64,000 nucleotides of DNA from Halomonas sp. KG2 (lineage in GTDB: Bacteria > Pseudomonadota > Gammaproteobacteria > Pseudomonadales > Halomonadaceae): positions 434,001 to 498,000 of the forward strand of contig CP098528.1 in assembly GCA_030440445.1 (NCBI GenBank), written 5' to 3'. The notes beneath the pieces are model-generated. The model ran no database searches. It was not told the origin of the DNA and worked only from the letters and a program-made list of their open reading frames with translations. A program made the translations under genes and the position numbers. Shown here piece by piece: positions 17,202 to 27,816 of this stretch (its first letter is position 1; each line of letters opens with the position of its first letter).

Positions 17202-19471
17202 TAACTAGCCGCCTCCATGGGGAGTTGAAGAGAGGCTTTCAGCGCGTCGCGAATGGTGTCAGGGGTAAAAGGGGGATGGGTAAAGCGTACCCCCGTGGCA
17301 TCAAAAAGCGCGTTGGCAATTGCAGGAGCGCCGGGCAGTGAGGCGGACTCTCCAACGCCGAGTGGCGGCAATTCAGGGCGATCAAGCAGCATGACGTTGA
17401 TGGGAGGGAGCTCCGAGAAACGCAGAATAGGGTAGCCGCCCCACTCTTTGCTGGTCGGTAAACCATCCTCAAAGGACACCCGCTCCTTTAACGTGCGGCT
17501 GAGCATTTGGATCACATTGCCATGCACCTGATGGCGAACGCCAGCGGGGTTCACCATTAAGCCCGCATCCTGACCTACAAATAAATTCTCGACGACAATC
17601 CGTCCACTCTTCACATTGACTTTAAGCTCAATTACCCAGGCGGCGAGCGCGGCGCCAAAGCCGGGAAATTTGCTATGCACGTACTGGGCGTAAGCGAAGC
17701 CTCGGCCGTAGCGCCACTCACCCTCGCTTCTTGGGTTGGTGTTAGCGGTGCAGGGTTGCCAGTTCGCACGTTCGGCTAACGCTTCGACAAGCTCGCTGGC
17801 GCGGTTATCGGTTAAGTAGCGCAACCGATAGGTGACCGGATCTTCATCCGCCAAATAGGCAAGCTCATCAATATAGCTTTCATGGGCGAAGGTGCTGGGC
17901 AGCGCCGAGACACCACGCAGCCAGGAGGCGCGAACCAGAGTCGGGACGTCGTCGCAGACTATTTGGCGATGAGGGTAGCGGTAGGGTGGCACCGACGTTC
18001 GATCTCCCATCTCAAAGGGGATATCAATTGGTGAGGCAGTACCGGTCAGCAGTAGTGCCAGGGTGGGGGCACTGTTAGAGGGGTAGCGCGTATTAAAGCG
18101 ATAGCCTGCTGGGCTGCCATCGGCATTTAAACCACCTTGGATCGCCATATACTGAGCAGCTCCTTTAGGCTCCCAGGTGTGTTCCTGTTCACGGGTGAGT
18201 TGCACACGGACAGGGCGGCCAACTGCCTGAGACAGCAGCACAGCATCCGCGCCAACGTCGTCAGCACAATTGCGGCCATAGCAGCCCGAGGTTTCCATGC
18301 GGGTAATGATGATAACGCCTTCATCCAAACCGGTAAGGCGGGCGAGGTCGGCGCGCAGGCTGTGAGGGTTTTGGGTGCCCGACCATACGTGAAGACCACT
18401 TTCATTGGCATCGGCGACGGAGCACGAAGGGCCAATGGAGCCATGCAGCTGGAAAGGCCACACATAGTGACGATTGAACGAGTGCTGTGCGGCGGCCAGC
18501 GCGTTGTCGAGATCACCCTCATCGAGAAGTATGCGCTGCTTGCTGGGTAAGTCGAGCAGTGCTTGCTCTATATTGTCCAACTGAGGCAAGCCTTCGATGG
18601 GGCGCCACTGGATCTTTAGCTGTTTGGCTGCGGCAGCAGCCTGCTCTTCACGCTCGGCCACCACGCCAACAAAGTCACCGACCACCACGACGCTTACCAC
18701 GCCTGGCAAATGCGCCACAGAGCGTTCATCAACTGCGATTAAACTGTTGCCAATAAAGTCGCCGTTATCATGGCCTACATAAGGCGGGCGAATCACTCGC
18801 CCATGCAGCATGTCGGGCAGGCGTAGGTCGTGGATAAAGGTCAATTGCCCAGTGGCCTTGGCGGGTATATCCACGCGAGAGGTCGATTGGCCGACCAGGG
18901 TATAGTGGCTGACCGGCTTAAGCGGCACCTCATCGGCAAGCTTTAATGCATGACGGGTGCCCCGCAGCAACTCTCCAAAGCTCACGGATGAGTGGTTATT
19001 ATCACTGGGCGTAATAGCGCCGTTTTGGCAGCTAAGTAGTGAGCGCTCAGTGTCAAAGTGCTTTGCTGCCAGTGTTAATAGGTACTCCCGCGCTTGAGCC
19101 GCCGCGCGGCGTAAAGGCTCGGCAGTGATTTGAATCGACGCACTGGCAATGGTGGGGCCTTGGTTGGGAGCTTCAACGGAGTTTCCCAGCACCATGGTAA
19201 CGCTGTCGAACGCGACGCTAAGTTCTTCTGCAACAATTTGAGCGAGCGCCGTGCGTATACCTGTGCCCAAGTCTACGTGGCCGTTGAAAGCCACGATGTG
19301 ACTATCGTTCAGTACGGCAATAAATATTTCTGGCTCATGGGGGGTGAAGTTTGAGTGTGTACCTGGCTGTCCGGGCGCGGGCTTAGGAGGCGTAACCGGA
19401 TCGCGATAGATCACCAAAACATCAGATCCATACAGCAGTGACTCTCTTGTATAGTCTGATTTATCGACCAT
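17201..19471 (-). CDS. nicB: Molybdenum hydroxylase large subunit, NicB-like but without cytochrome c domains
   Basis: 756 residues of the IorB/NicB branch of the xanthine oxidase family. The N-terminal cofactor-binding segment is present (GHVDLGTGIRT, residues 64-74), then the hammerhead region near 205-275, the cofactor region with SGTQNPHSLR and ETSGCYGRNCADD, and the active-site glutamate E708 in PPLGVGESASLPG. It ends directly after the molybdenum domain. P. putida NicB (about 1,190 residues) continues into three haem domains that are missing here. Together with NicA it should hydroxylate nicotinate to 6-hydroxynicotinate. It is the first gene of an mpt-xdhC-mocA operon and has GGGAGG before the ATG. 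See the companion at 24595. Confidence 0.82.
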   Translation of the reverse strand: MVDKSDYTRESLLYGSDVLVIYRDPVTPPKPAPGQPGTHSNFTPHEPEIFIAVLNDSHIVAFNGHVDLGTGIRTALAQIVAEELSVAFDSVTMVLGNSVEAPNQGPTIASASIQITAEPLRRAAAQAREYLLTLAAKHFDTERSLLSCQNGAITPSDNNHSSVSFGELLRGTRHALKLADEVPLKPVSHYTLVGQSTSRVDIPAKATGQLTFIHDLRLPDMLHGRVIRPPYVGHDNGDFIGNSLIAVDERSVAHLPGVVSVVVVGDFVGVVAEREEQAAAAAKQLKIQWRPIEGLPQLDNIEQALLDLPSKQRILLDEGDLDNALAAAQHSFNRHYVWPFQLHGSIGPSCSVADANESGLHVWSGTQNPHSLRADLARLTGLDEGVIIITRMETSGCYGRNCADDVGADAVLLSQAVGRPVRVQLTREQEHTWEPKGAAQYMAIQGGLNADGSPAGYRFNTRYPSNSAPTLALLLTGTASPIDIPFEMGDRTSVPPYRYPHRQIVCDDVPTLVRASWLRGVSALPSTFAHESYIDELAYLADEDPVTYRLRYLTDNRASELVEALAERANWQPCTANTNPRSEGEWRYGRGFAYAQYVHSKFPGFGAALAAWVIELKVNVKSGRIVVENLFVGQDAGLMVNPAGVRHQVHGNVIQMLSRTLKERVSFEDGLPTSKEWGGYPILRFSELPPINVMLLDRPELPPLGVGESASLPGAPAIANALFDATGVRFTHPPFTPDTIRDALKASLQLPMEAAS

Positions 19472-19680
19472 GCTTGCCTCCCGCGCTAGCGTTTTAGGTA
19501 ATCAGTGCAGATGAATTTGAGGTGATCAATGAGCGAAAATTACGGTAAAATTATAGTGTGTACGCCATAAAATCATGGTGAATTGATCCAGCGCAAGCAG
19601 TATTTAACACGTTGATGCATCATTTTGTTAACCAGTGCCATACTCGATACACGTCGTCGCTAATAGATTAAGGAGATGGA
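19472..19680. promoter_or_regulatory. Divergent promoter region of the molybdenum subunit operon and nicR
   Basis: A 209-bp divergent spacer. It contains GTGTGTACGC (19556-19565). That resembles GTGTACGCACC at 23905 and the complement of AACGTATACACC at 23722, which lie in the nicC/nicA spacer. This shared element is a candidate binding site for NicR. The spacer ends with an AGGAG ribosome site before nicR. Confidence 0.5.
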
Positions 19681-20163
19681 ATGACAACGGATAGTGCGCT
19701 CAAACACTCGTCTTCCGGCGAGCACCCCACGCCTTCAGAGCAGGGGTATGATTTTTCTGAGCAAGTAGGCCATCTACTGCGCAAAGCCTACCAGCGGCAT
19801 ACGGCTATTTTTCAGCGCTACAGCAGTGATAAGCAGCTTACGGCCATTCAGTTTGTCACGCTGTGCACGGTGATGGAGCGAGGTCCCAGCTCGTTAACCG
19901 ATATCGTCAACGCCACGGCGATTGATCCAGCCACCATCCGTGGCGTCATTAAACGCCTTAAAGCACGTGAGTGGATCTCGCTCACCACCGACCCCAATGA
20001 TCAACGCAAAGTCATGGTCGTGATCACCGAGCCTGGGGAGACATTAGTCGAGGGCATGGTGCCCAGCGCCAAGCAAATTAGCGATCAGACCATGAAAAAT
20101 CTCAACCCGGCAGAGCGGGTTGCCTTAATGCATCTGCTGGAAAAAATGAACGCGGACGGATGA
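19681..20163 (+). CDS. nicR: MarR-family repressor NicR of nicotinate degradation
   Basis: 160 residues with the MarR winged-helix core: QFVTLCTVMERGPSSLTDIVNAT, the recognition helix ATIRGVIKRLKAREWISLT, and the wing DPNDQRKVMVVITEPG. In P. putida NicR represses the lower nicotinate genes and is released by pathway intermediates. It is transcribed away from the molybdenum subunit and converges on nicF. An AAGGAGATGG ribosome site precedes the ATG. The MarR family is certain; the target assignment is from context. Confidence 0.87.
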   Translation: MTTDSALKHSSSGEHPTPSEQGYDFSEQVGHLLRKAYQRHTAIFQRYSSDKQLTAIQFVTLCTVMERGPSSLTDIVNATAIDPATIRGVIKRLKAREWISLTTDPNDQRKVMVVITEPGETLVEGMVPSAKQISDQTMKNLNPAERVALMHLLEKMNADG

Positions 20164-20173
20164 CACAACAGAG

Positions 20174-20202
20174 GTGCCCGCTTCACCTGTGTTTTCGGGC
20201 AC
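20174..20202. terminator. Shared terminator between nicR and nicF
   Basis: GTGCCCG (20174-20180) pairs with CGGGCAC (20196-20202) in the 41-bp convergent gap. It could act in both directions. Confidence 0.6.
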
Positions 20203-20204
20203 TC

Positions 20205-20849
20205 CTAACGCTTCATTAAGTAACCCAGTGTTTCATCCAGTCTAATCACATCGCCATATTTGCTATCGATATCAAACAGGTTGGCTTCATGGGGCGCGGG
20301 GTGGCGGTCGCCCACGCAATCACGTACCACCATCACCCGAAAGCCGTGCTGTAGGCCATCCACGGCGGTGGCGCGAATGCAGCCGCTGGTGGAGCAGCCG
20401 GTAATGATCAGCGTGTCGACGCCCATGGCGACCAGCGTGGAAGCAAGCGAAGTACCAAAGAAGGCGCTGGCATACTGCTTGGTCATCACCAGTTCATCGT
20501 CGTTAGGCGTCACTTCAGGACAGAAGTCAGCGTAGGGATTACCTGCCACCATGGCTCGCATTACCGGCGCTTTCTTAACCCAAATGCCACCATCGATTTG
20601 ATCCGGGGCGTGATAAAGGATGTTGGTGTGGATGACTGGCGTGCCAGTGCGCCGCGCGGTATTGAGTAGCGGTGGCATATTGGCCACCGCATCCACCACG
20701 CCCTGGGCAAATAGCGGCGAGCCTGGCGTGGTGTAGCCTTGCATAAAATCAACCACCAGCAGTGCGGGCCTTTTGCCAAAGCCAATGCGTCCATCCCACA
20801 CGCCCTTGTAGTTGTCCGAGGCCGTATTATCAGTATTGTGCTGCGACAT
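20205..20849 (-). CDS. nicF: Maleamate amidohydrolase NicF
   Basis: 214 residues of the isochorismatase-like cysteine hydrolase family. The catalytic triad is readable: Asp in ALLVVDFMQGY, Lys in VMTKQYASAFFGT, Cys in ITGCSTSGCIRATAVDG. It hydrolyses maleamate to maleate and ammonia, the penultimate step before fumarate. ATG 20849 has AAGGAGACG upstream; the longer in-frame TTG start is unlikely. It is the last gene of the minus-strand operon nicC-nicD-nicE-nicF. Confidence 0.9.
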   Translation of the reverse strand: MSQHNTDNTASDNYKGVWDGRIGFGKRPALLVVDFMQGYTTPGSPLFAQGVVDAVANMPPLLNTARRTGTPVIHTNILYHAPDQIDGGIWVKKAPVMRAMVAGNPYADFCPEVTPNDDELVMTKQYASAFFGTSLASTLVAMGVDTLIITGCSTSGCIRATAVDGLQHGFRVMVVRDCVGDRHPAPHEANLFDIDSKYGDVIRLDETLGYLMKR

Positions 20850-20899
20850 GGTCGTCTCCTTAATCAGCACTCTAGATCGTTAATAAGCACCTGATCTCG

Positions 20900-21661
20900 T
20901 TAGTAAGCCCCTGACAAGAGAGCACCCGCGCCCGGTACGATGGGTTCCAGGTCGAGTGCCTTGAGCATGGCGTAGGTGGTCGCGATAGCTGCGGTCACCA
21001 CCGGCTTACCGGTCAGGGCTTCAACCTTGGCGACGGCCGGTAGCGAGGGCATTTGCACACAGGCCGACAAGACGATCGCGTCCACGTTACTTAAATCGAG
21101 GCTGGCGACGATTTCGGGGAGATTGGCGGGATCGTGGCGAGCGACATCCAGGTTGTTGGGGATCTCAAGCGCCCGGTAGTCGAGCACCTCAATGCCTTCC
21201 TGGCGGATGTAGTCGACCACCATTTCGGTTAGCGGCTTCATGTAAGGCGCCACTACCACCACTCGTTTGGCTTTCATCACACCCAGGGCATCGACCAGTG
21301 CACCGGCGCTGGTGACCACCGGTGTGTCGCAGCCATTCTCTTCGGTGCGGCTGCGCAAACGCTTTTGCGACGCTCGGTGGTAGCCGGGCCCCATCGCCAT
21401 AATGGCTACCAGGCAGGCATACCCCATCACATCTACCGCTGCATCAGAGAGTTCCAAGGCACAGCGGTCAGACTCCCCATCCATCGCGGCCAGCTCGTCC
21501 TTGCTGACGGTTTTCATGCGCATGCGGCTGGAGTGAAAGGTAAAGCGTTCCGGACGAATCAACTGCCGTGCAGTGAGCATGGCAGGTATCTCGGTCTCCA
21601 TAGTGATATTGGAACTGGGGACGATCTGGCCGATACGGTATGTTTTGGTGCTCTGGGTCAT
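20900..21661 (-). CDS. nicE: Maleate isomerase NicE
   Basis: 253 residues of the Asp/Glu racemase superfamily. The two catalytic cysteines are C83 (VMGYACLVAIMAMGPGYH) and C201 (IVLSACVQMPSLPAV), at almost the same positions as in characterised NicE enzymes. It converts maleate to fumarate, delivering nicotinate carbon to the TCA cycle. It lies between nicD and nicF with short gaps. Confidence 0.91.
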   Translation of the reverse strand: MTQSTKTYRIGQIVPSSNITMETEIPAMLTARQLIRPERFTFHSSRMRMKTVSKDELAAMDGESDRCALELSDAAVDVMGYACLVAIMAMGPGYHRASQKRLRSRTEENGCDTPVVTSAGALVDALGVMKAKRVVVVAPYMKPLTEMVVDYIRQEGIEVLDYRALEIPNNLDVARHDPANLPEIVASLDLSNVDAIVLSACVQMPSLPAVAKVEALTGKPVVTAAIATTYAMLKALDLEPIVPGAGALLSGAY

Positions 21662-21676
21662 GATTATTGGCCTTGG

Positions 21677-24113
<2,437 letters not shown>

Positions 24114-24602
24114 ATGACGCTAAAGCTAACTATCAATGGGCACGAACACGAGTTGGCCGTGCCGCCACAGACACCATTGCTCAATGTGTTGCGTAACGAC
24201 TTGGCGCTCAATGGACCTAAGTATGGCTGTGGTTTGGGTGAGTGTGGGGCATGCAGTGTATTGATTGATGGCATGGCCGCACGCACCTGCGTGCTGCCCG
24301 TGTCTGCTGCTGTTGGTCATGAGGTAACCACCCTTGATGGTCTTTCCGGTGGCGATGAGCTTGATCCTGTTCAGCAAGCCTTTATCGATGCTCAGGCAGC
24401 CCAGTGTGGCTACTGTTTGAACGGCATGATCATCACTATTCGTGCGTTGCTAAACCATAATGCTCAACCCTCTGCGCAGCAGATTCGCACCGCTTTAGAG
24501 CATAACCTCTGCCGATGTGGCACCCATGTTGAAATTCTCCAGGCAGCGGAGCGTGCCGTGGGCATTAACGCGGCCGCGTTGCAGGAGGCTTCTCATGAGT
24601 GA
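24114..24602 (+). CDS. nicA: Nicotinate dehydrogenase iron-sulfur subunit NicA
   Basis: 162 residues with two [2Fe-2S] sites. The plant-type N-terminal site is GCGLGECGACSVLIDG followed by RTCVLP; the helical C-terminal site is QCGYCLNGMI and NLCRCGTH. It carries electrons from the molybdenum subunit to the cytochrome subunit. Its last codons overlap the downstream gene by 8 bp, which puts nicA in the same transcript as the cytochrome fusion protein and far from the intact molybdenum subunit. Confidence 0.92.
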   Translation: MTLKLTINGHEHELAVPPQTPLLNVLRNDLALNGPKYGCGLGECGACSVLIDGMAARTCVLPVSAAVGHEVTTLDGLSGGDELDPVQQAFIDAQAAQCGYCLNGMIITIRALLNHNAQPSAQQIRTALEHNLCRCGTHVEILQAAERAVGINAAALQEASHE

Positions 24603-27600
24603 AGGGTCGATGCTCCATGGCCAGCAAAAACAGGCCGACATCCCTGCGCTGCTAGCGAAGGCACGTTTTGGTGTCGTGGTGCGTCCACCTTACTATCGGT
24701 GGAATGGCGAGCGTTTTGAGAGTGACTGCTTAGTTGGCGTCGTTCGCAGTAGCATTGCCTCACTCTCTGGCTCTATTGAAGTCGTGGTGGAAGGAAATTT
24801 TGTGGCGGTGGTTGCCGATAGTTTGGCCTTGGCGACCGATGCCGCTAAACAGTTGAAGGTTGAGTGGCAGGCCGTTCACCAGGCGTCCGAAAAAGTTCCT
24901 GAAGGCGATCAATGGCCCTCTGAGTTGCCTCTTGTAAAGCCTAGCCAGTCGGACATGCATTCGAACCATACGTATGGCTGGCCGAGTCGCATGCGCTGGG
25001 GCAATCACCCCAGTTGGGTAATTGCCGATTGTCGCGACCAACAATTGAGCGTGTGGGGGCAAACCGTCACTCCAGCGGCACTTAAACAGGACCTAAGCCA
25101 GTTAACCGCGCTGGATATTAGCCAGATTGAACTTTACAGCGCCGATGGTAAGCACGCATCAAATCAGGCCTCAGGGCTGGGTCGCCATTGCGGTGACGAT
25201 GCCGCCGTGGATGCGGCGTTGATGTCGCGGACGGTGGGTGGCCCGGTAGCCGTTTGGCTCGATGCCCGCTACGCCAAGGATGCTCAGGCATTAGGCCAAG
25301 CGCAGCGAATTAGCCTAAACGCAGACATTGCCAGTAGTGGTGAGATAGCCCGTTATCACTATCAGCAGGCCAATCTCACGGGGGAGGTGGCTGCCATAGG
25401 GTTGTTGTTAAGTGGCAAGGCCATGATAGCAACGCCTAGCGCTGAGGCCCGCGTTGGCGAGCAAGACACCACGCCGTTCTCTCCCTATGTATTTCGCGAT
25501 CAATACCTTGCTGCACGCTCCCAGCCAGCTTCGCTCTCCACCAATTCCACCTTGATGGGGATACAGCAGACGTTTGCGCGGGAATCCTTTTTAGATGAGG
25601 TTGCCCGCGAGAGCGACCAAGACCCTATCGTGCTGCGACTTCGCCATCTTGACGATGCACGTGGCATAGAGCTGATTGAGTCCGTGGCTAAACAGGCCGA
25701 TTGGCAAAGGGCAGCCAATCCATCAGCGGACGCTTTACCCCAGGATCTACTGCGCGGGCGGGGCTTTGCCTACTCTCAGCTGCCCGATCGGAATCAGCGC
25801 ATGGAGTCGGGAGTACGCTCTGCCTGGATTGCCGATGTGGAGGTCAATCTTGTTACCGGCGATGTTCAGCTTACCCGTTTGGTGGTGGGGCAGGACGCTG
25901 GCCCTGATGTGGACACTGATCGCCTGCAGCAAACGCTACAGGCCCGGGTATTGGGCGAAGCGCGCCCCCTCTTGGGGCAAGCGCCCAGTTTCGACGAGTG
26001 GGGTGACGGCAGTCGTACGCTAAGTGAACGTGAATATTCCGCCGTATTGCCAGCCAGCGCTTCTGCGCCATGCTCTACCGATAAAGACATTAATAAAACC
26101 GCCGGTGAAGACGTATTAAGCGGTGCGGAGCTATCGCCAGGTGTTGCGGTAATAGCCAATGCGCTTTTTGATGCCACCGGGCTGCGTTTTCGCCAGCCAC
26201 CGTTTACCGCCAAGCGCGTGCGCCAGGCACTCGAAGCTTCGTCCATCGAGGAGGCAAGGCGCCCAACTACATTGAAACCGCCGCGGTCAGTGAAACGGCG
26301 CTGGTTAGCCGCTGCAGCGTTTACCACCATTGCAGGCACTGCGGCCGTGGCGTGGCCGTGGAAAGGGGCTATTGCGCCTGTCTCACGGCCAGCCGCCAAC
26401 CTTTATTCCGCCGAGACCATTGAGCGCGGGCGACTCGTGGCGGCTGCAGGCGACTGCGCGGCATGTCATACCACAGAAGGTGGCGTGACCAATGCCGGTG
26501 GGCGTGGATTTGAGACACCTTTCGGGACGCTCTACAGCACGAACATTACCCCGGATGAAGCGACGGGGATTGGTCAGTGGTCCTACGCAGCCTTTGAACG
26601 CGCCATGCGCCACGGCATTAGCCGTGATGGCAGCCACCTTTATCCCGCGTTCCCCTATACGGCATTTGCCAAGACCAGTGATGCCGATTTACAGGCGCTT
26701 TACGCCTACTTAATGGCTCAGCCTCCTGTCGCGACTGAAAAAAACGTCAATGCGCTCACTTTCCCCTTCAGCGTGCGTAGCTTAATGGCAGGCTGGAATA
26801 CGCTTTATCACGATGCAACTCCTTTCCAGCCTGACCCCATGCAAAGCGAACTGTATAACCGGGGAGCCTACCTTGCCGAAGGGTTGGGCCACTGCAGCGC
26901 CTGTCATAGCCCCCGCAATGCCATGGGCGCTGAGAAAAATGGCGAGGCGTATTTTGCCGGTGCCTTTGTAGATGGTTGGGAAGCACCGCCGCTTAATACG
27001 CTGTCGCGTTCGCCCATTCCGTGGAGTGAAACATCGCTTTACGACTATCTGCGCCACGGTGAGTCAGAGCTTCACGGCGTTGCCTCTGGCCCTATGGCCC
27101 CGGTGGTAGCGGGGCTGGCGGAGCTACCTGAATACGATGTGCGGGCGATTGCTCACTATGTGGCCGCCCAGATGCAGGCGCCAGCAGGTAATAGCGATGC
27201 GACTGTGGTGGACGCTACGCAGCGCGTGACCAGTGCAGCCGTTAGCTCAACAGGGCTTGAGGCAGGGGAGCGGCTTTTCGAGGGCGCCTGTGCGGCGTGC
27301 CATGTCGATTCTGGCGTTCCTACCTTTTCGAGGGCGAGCACTAATCTGGCGCTGAATACCAATTTGCACAGCGACCATCCCGATAACGTTATTCAGTCAA
27401 TTTTGGGCGGTGTTCATGCCGAACACGTTCCCGGTATCGGTAGCATGCCAGGCTTTGCCGACAGCTTTAGTAATACCCAGGTCGCTGATTTGACGACCTA
27501 TCTCCGAGCGCGCTTTGCCCCAGAGAAAGCGCCTTGGCAACAAGTAAAACAACGTATCACAGAGTTACGCCAGCCTCACTACAACAACACTCACTCTACT

Positions 27601-27606
27601 CCCTGA
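24595..27606 (+). CDS. NicB-like protein with degenerate molybdenum domain fused to three cytochrome c domains
   Basis: 1,003 residues. Residues 1-545 align with the second part of the molybdenum subunit at 17201: GVVVRPPYYRW matches GRVIRPPYVGH, and IANALFDATGLRF matches IANALFDATGVRF. However, the first 200 residues, including the GHVDLGTGIRT segment, are absent. The PLGVGESAS active-site motif has become VLSGAELSP. One hydrophobic segment follows (about 568-590), then three haem motifs: CAACH at 621, CSACH at 767, CAACH at 899. The haem part should accept electrons from NicA and pass them to the respiratory chain. The molybdenum part is probably structural. ATG 24595 has GGAGG upstream and overlaps nicA; reading continues intact for 3 kb with no frameshift. 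Confidence 0.85.
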   Translation: MSEGSMLHGQQKQADIPALLAKARFGVVVRPPYYRWNGERFESDCLVGVVRSSIASLSGSIEVVVEGNFVAVVADSLALATDAAKQLKVEWQAVHQASEKVPEGDQWPSELPLVKPSQSDMHSNHTYGWPSRMRWGNHPSWVIADCRDQQLSVWGQTVTPAALKQDLSQLTALDISQIELYSADGKHASNQASGLGRHCGDDAAVDAALMSRTVGGPVAVWLDARYAKDAQALGQAQRISLNADIASSGEIARYHYQQANLTGEVAAIGLLLSGKAMIATPSAEARVGEQDTTPFSPYVFRDQYLAARSQPASLSTNSTLMGIQQTFARESFLDEVARESDQDPIVLRLRHLDDARGIELIESVAKQADWQRAANPSADALPQDLLRGRGFAYSQLPDRNQRMESGVRSAWIADVEVNLVTGDVQLTRLVVGQDAGPDVDTDRLQQTLQARVLGEARPLLGQAPSFDEWGDGSRTLSEREYSAVLPASASAPCSTDKDINKTAGEDVLSGAELSPGVAVIANALFDATGLRFRQPPFTAKRVRQALEASSIEEARRPTTLKPPRSVKRRWLAAAAFTTIAGTAAVAWPWKGAIAPVSRPAANLYSAETIERGRLVAAAGDCAACHTTEGGVTNAGGRGFETPFGTLYSTNITPDEATGIGQWSYAAFERAMRHGISRDGSHLYPAFPYTAFAKTSDADLQALYAYLMAQPPVATEKNVNALTFPFSVRSLMAGWNTLYHDATPFQPDPMQSELYNRGAYLAEGLGHCSACHSPRNAMGAEKNGEAYFAGAFVDGWEAPPLNTLSRSPIPWSETSLYDYLRHGESELHGVASGPMAPVVAGLAELPEYDVRAIAHYVAAQMQAPAGNSDATVVDATQRVTSAAVSSTGLEAGERLFEGACAACHVDSGVPTFSRASTNLALNTNLHSDHPDNVIQSILGGVHAEHVPGIGSMPGFADSFSNTQVADLTTYLRARFAPEKAPWQQVKQRITELRQPHYNNTHSTP

Positions 27607-27627
27607 CGTAATAAAACGAGGTGGATT

Positions 27628-27816
27628 ATGAAACGCAGTAAATGGATATGGCTAGTATGGGCAGTTGTCCTGCTGAGCTACCTAGTGCCTTACACCCTCT
27701 TGAGCGGGGTCGCGTTCTGGTACGGCAGCTTCCTGTTTTGGATGTTGGCAGGGCTGATCATCATTGCGCTGAATGTGTTTATCACTAAAGATTTTGAGGA
27801 GCACAGCAATGACTGA
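27628..27816 (+). CDS. Small membrane protein paired with the sodium-solute symporter
   Basis: 62 residues with two hydrophobic helices (about 7-25 and 30-53) and a charged, acidic C-terminus. It resembles the short DUF3311/DUF997-type proteins encoded directly before sodium-solute symporters, such as YhdT before PanF. An acceptable ribosome site (ACGAGGTGG) precedes the ATG. Its stop overlaps the symporter start, implying an obligate partner or assembly factor. Confidence 0.7.
   Translation: MKRSKWIWLVWAVVLLSYLVPYTLLSGVAFWYGSFLFWMLAGLIIIALNVFITKDFEEHSND

Noticed and set aside
24517..24594. Longer N-terminus for the cytochrome fusion protein
   Set aside because: The extra codons lie inside nicA; ATG 24595 has a strong GGAGG site and typical stop-start overlap.
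24595..27606. Reading the cytochrome fusion gene as an ordinary complete NicB
   Set aside because: The first 200 residues and active-site motif are missing, while an intact molybdenum subunit lies nearby.
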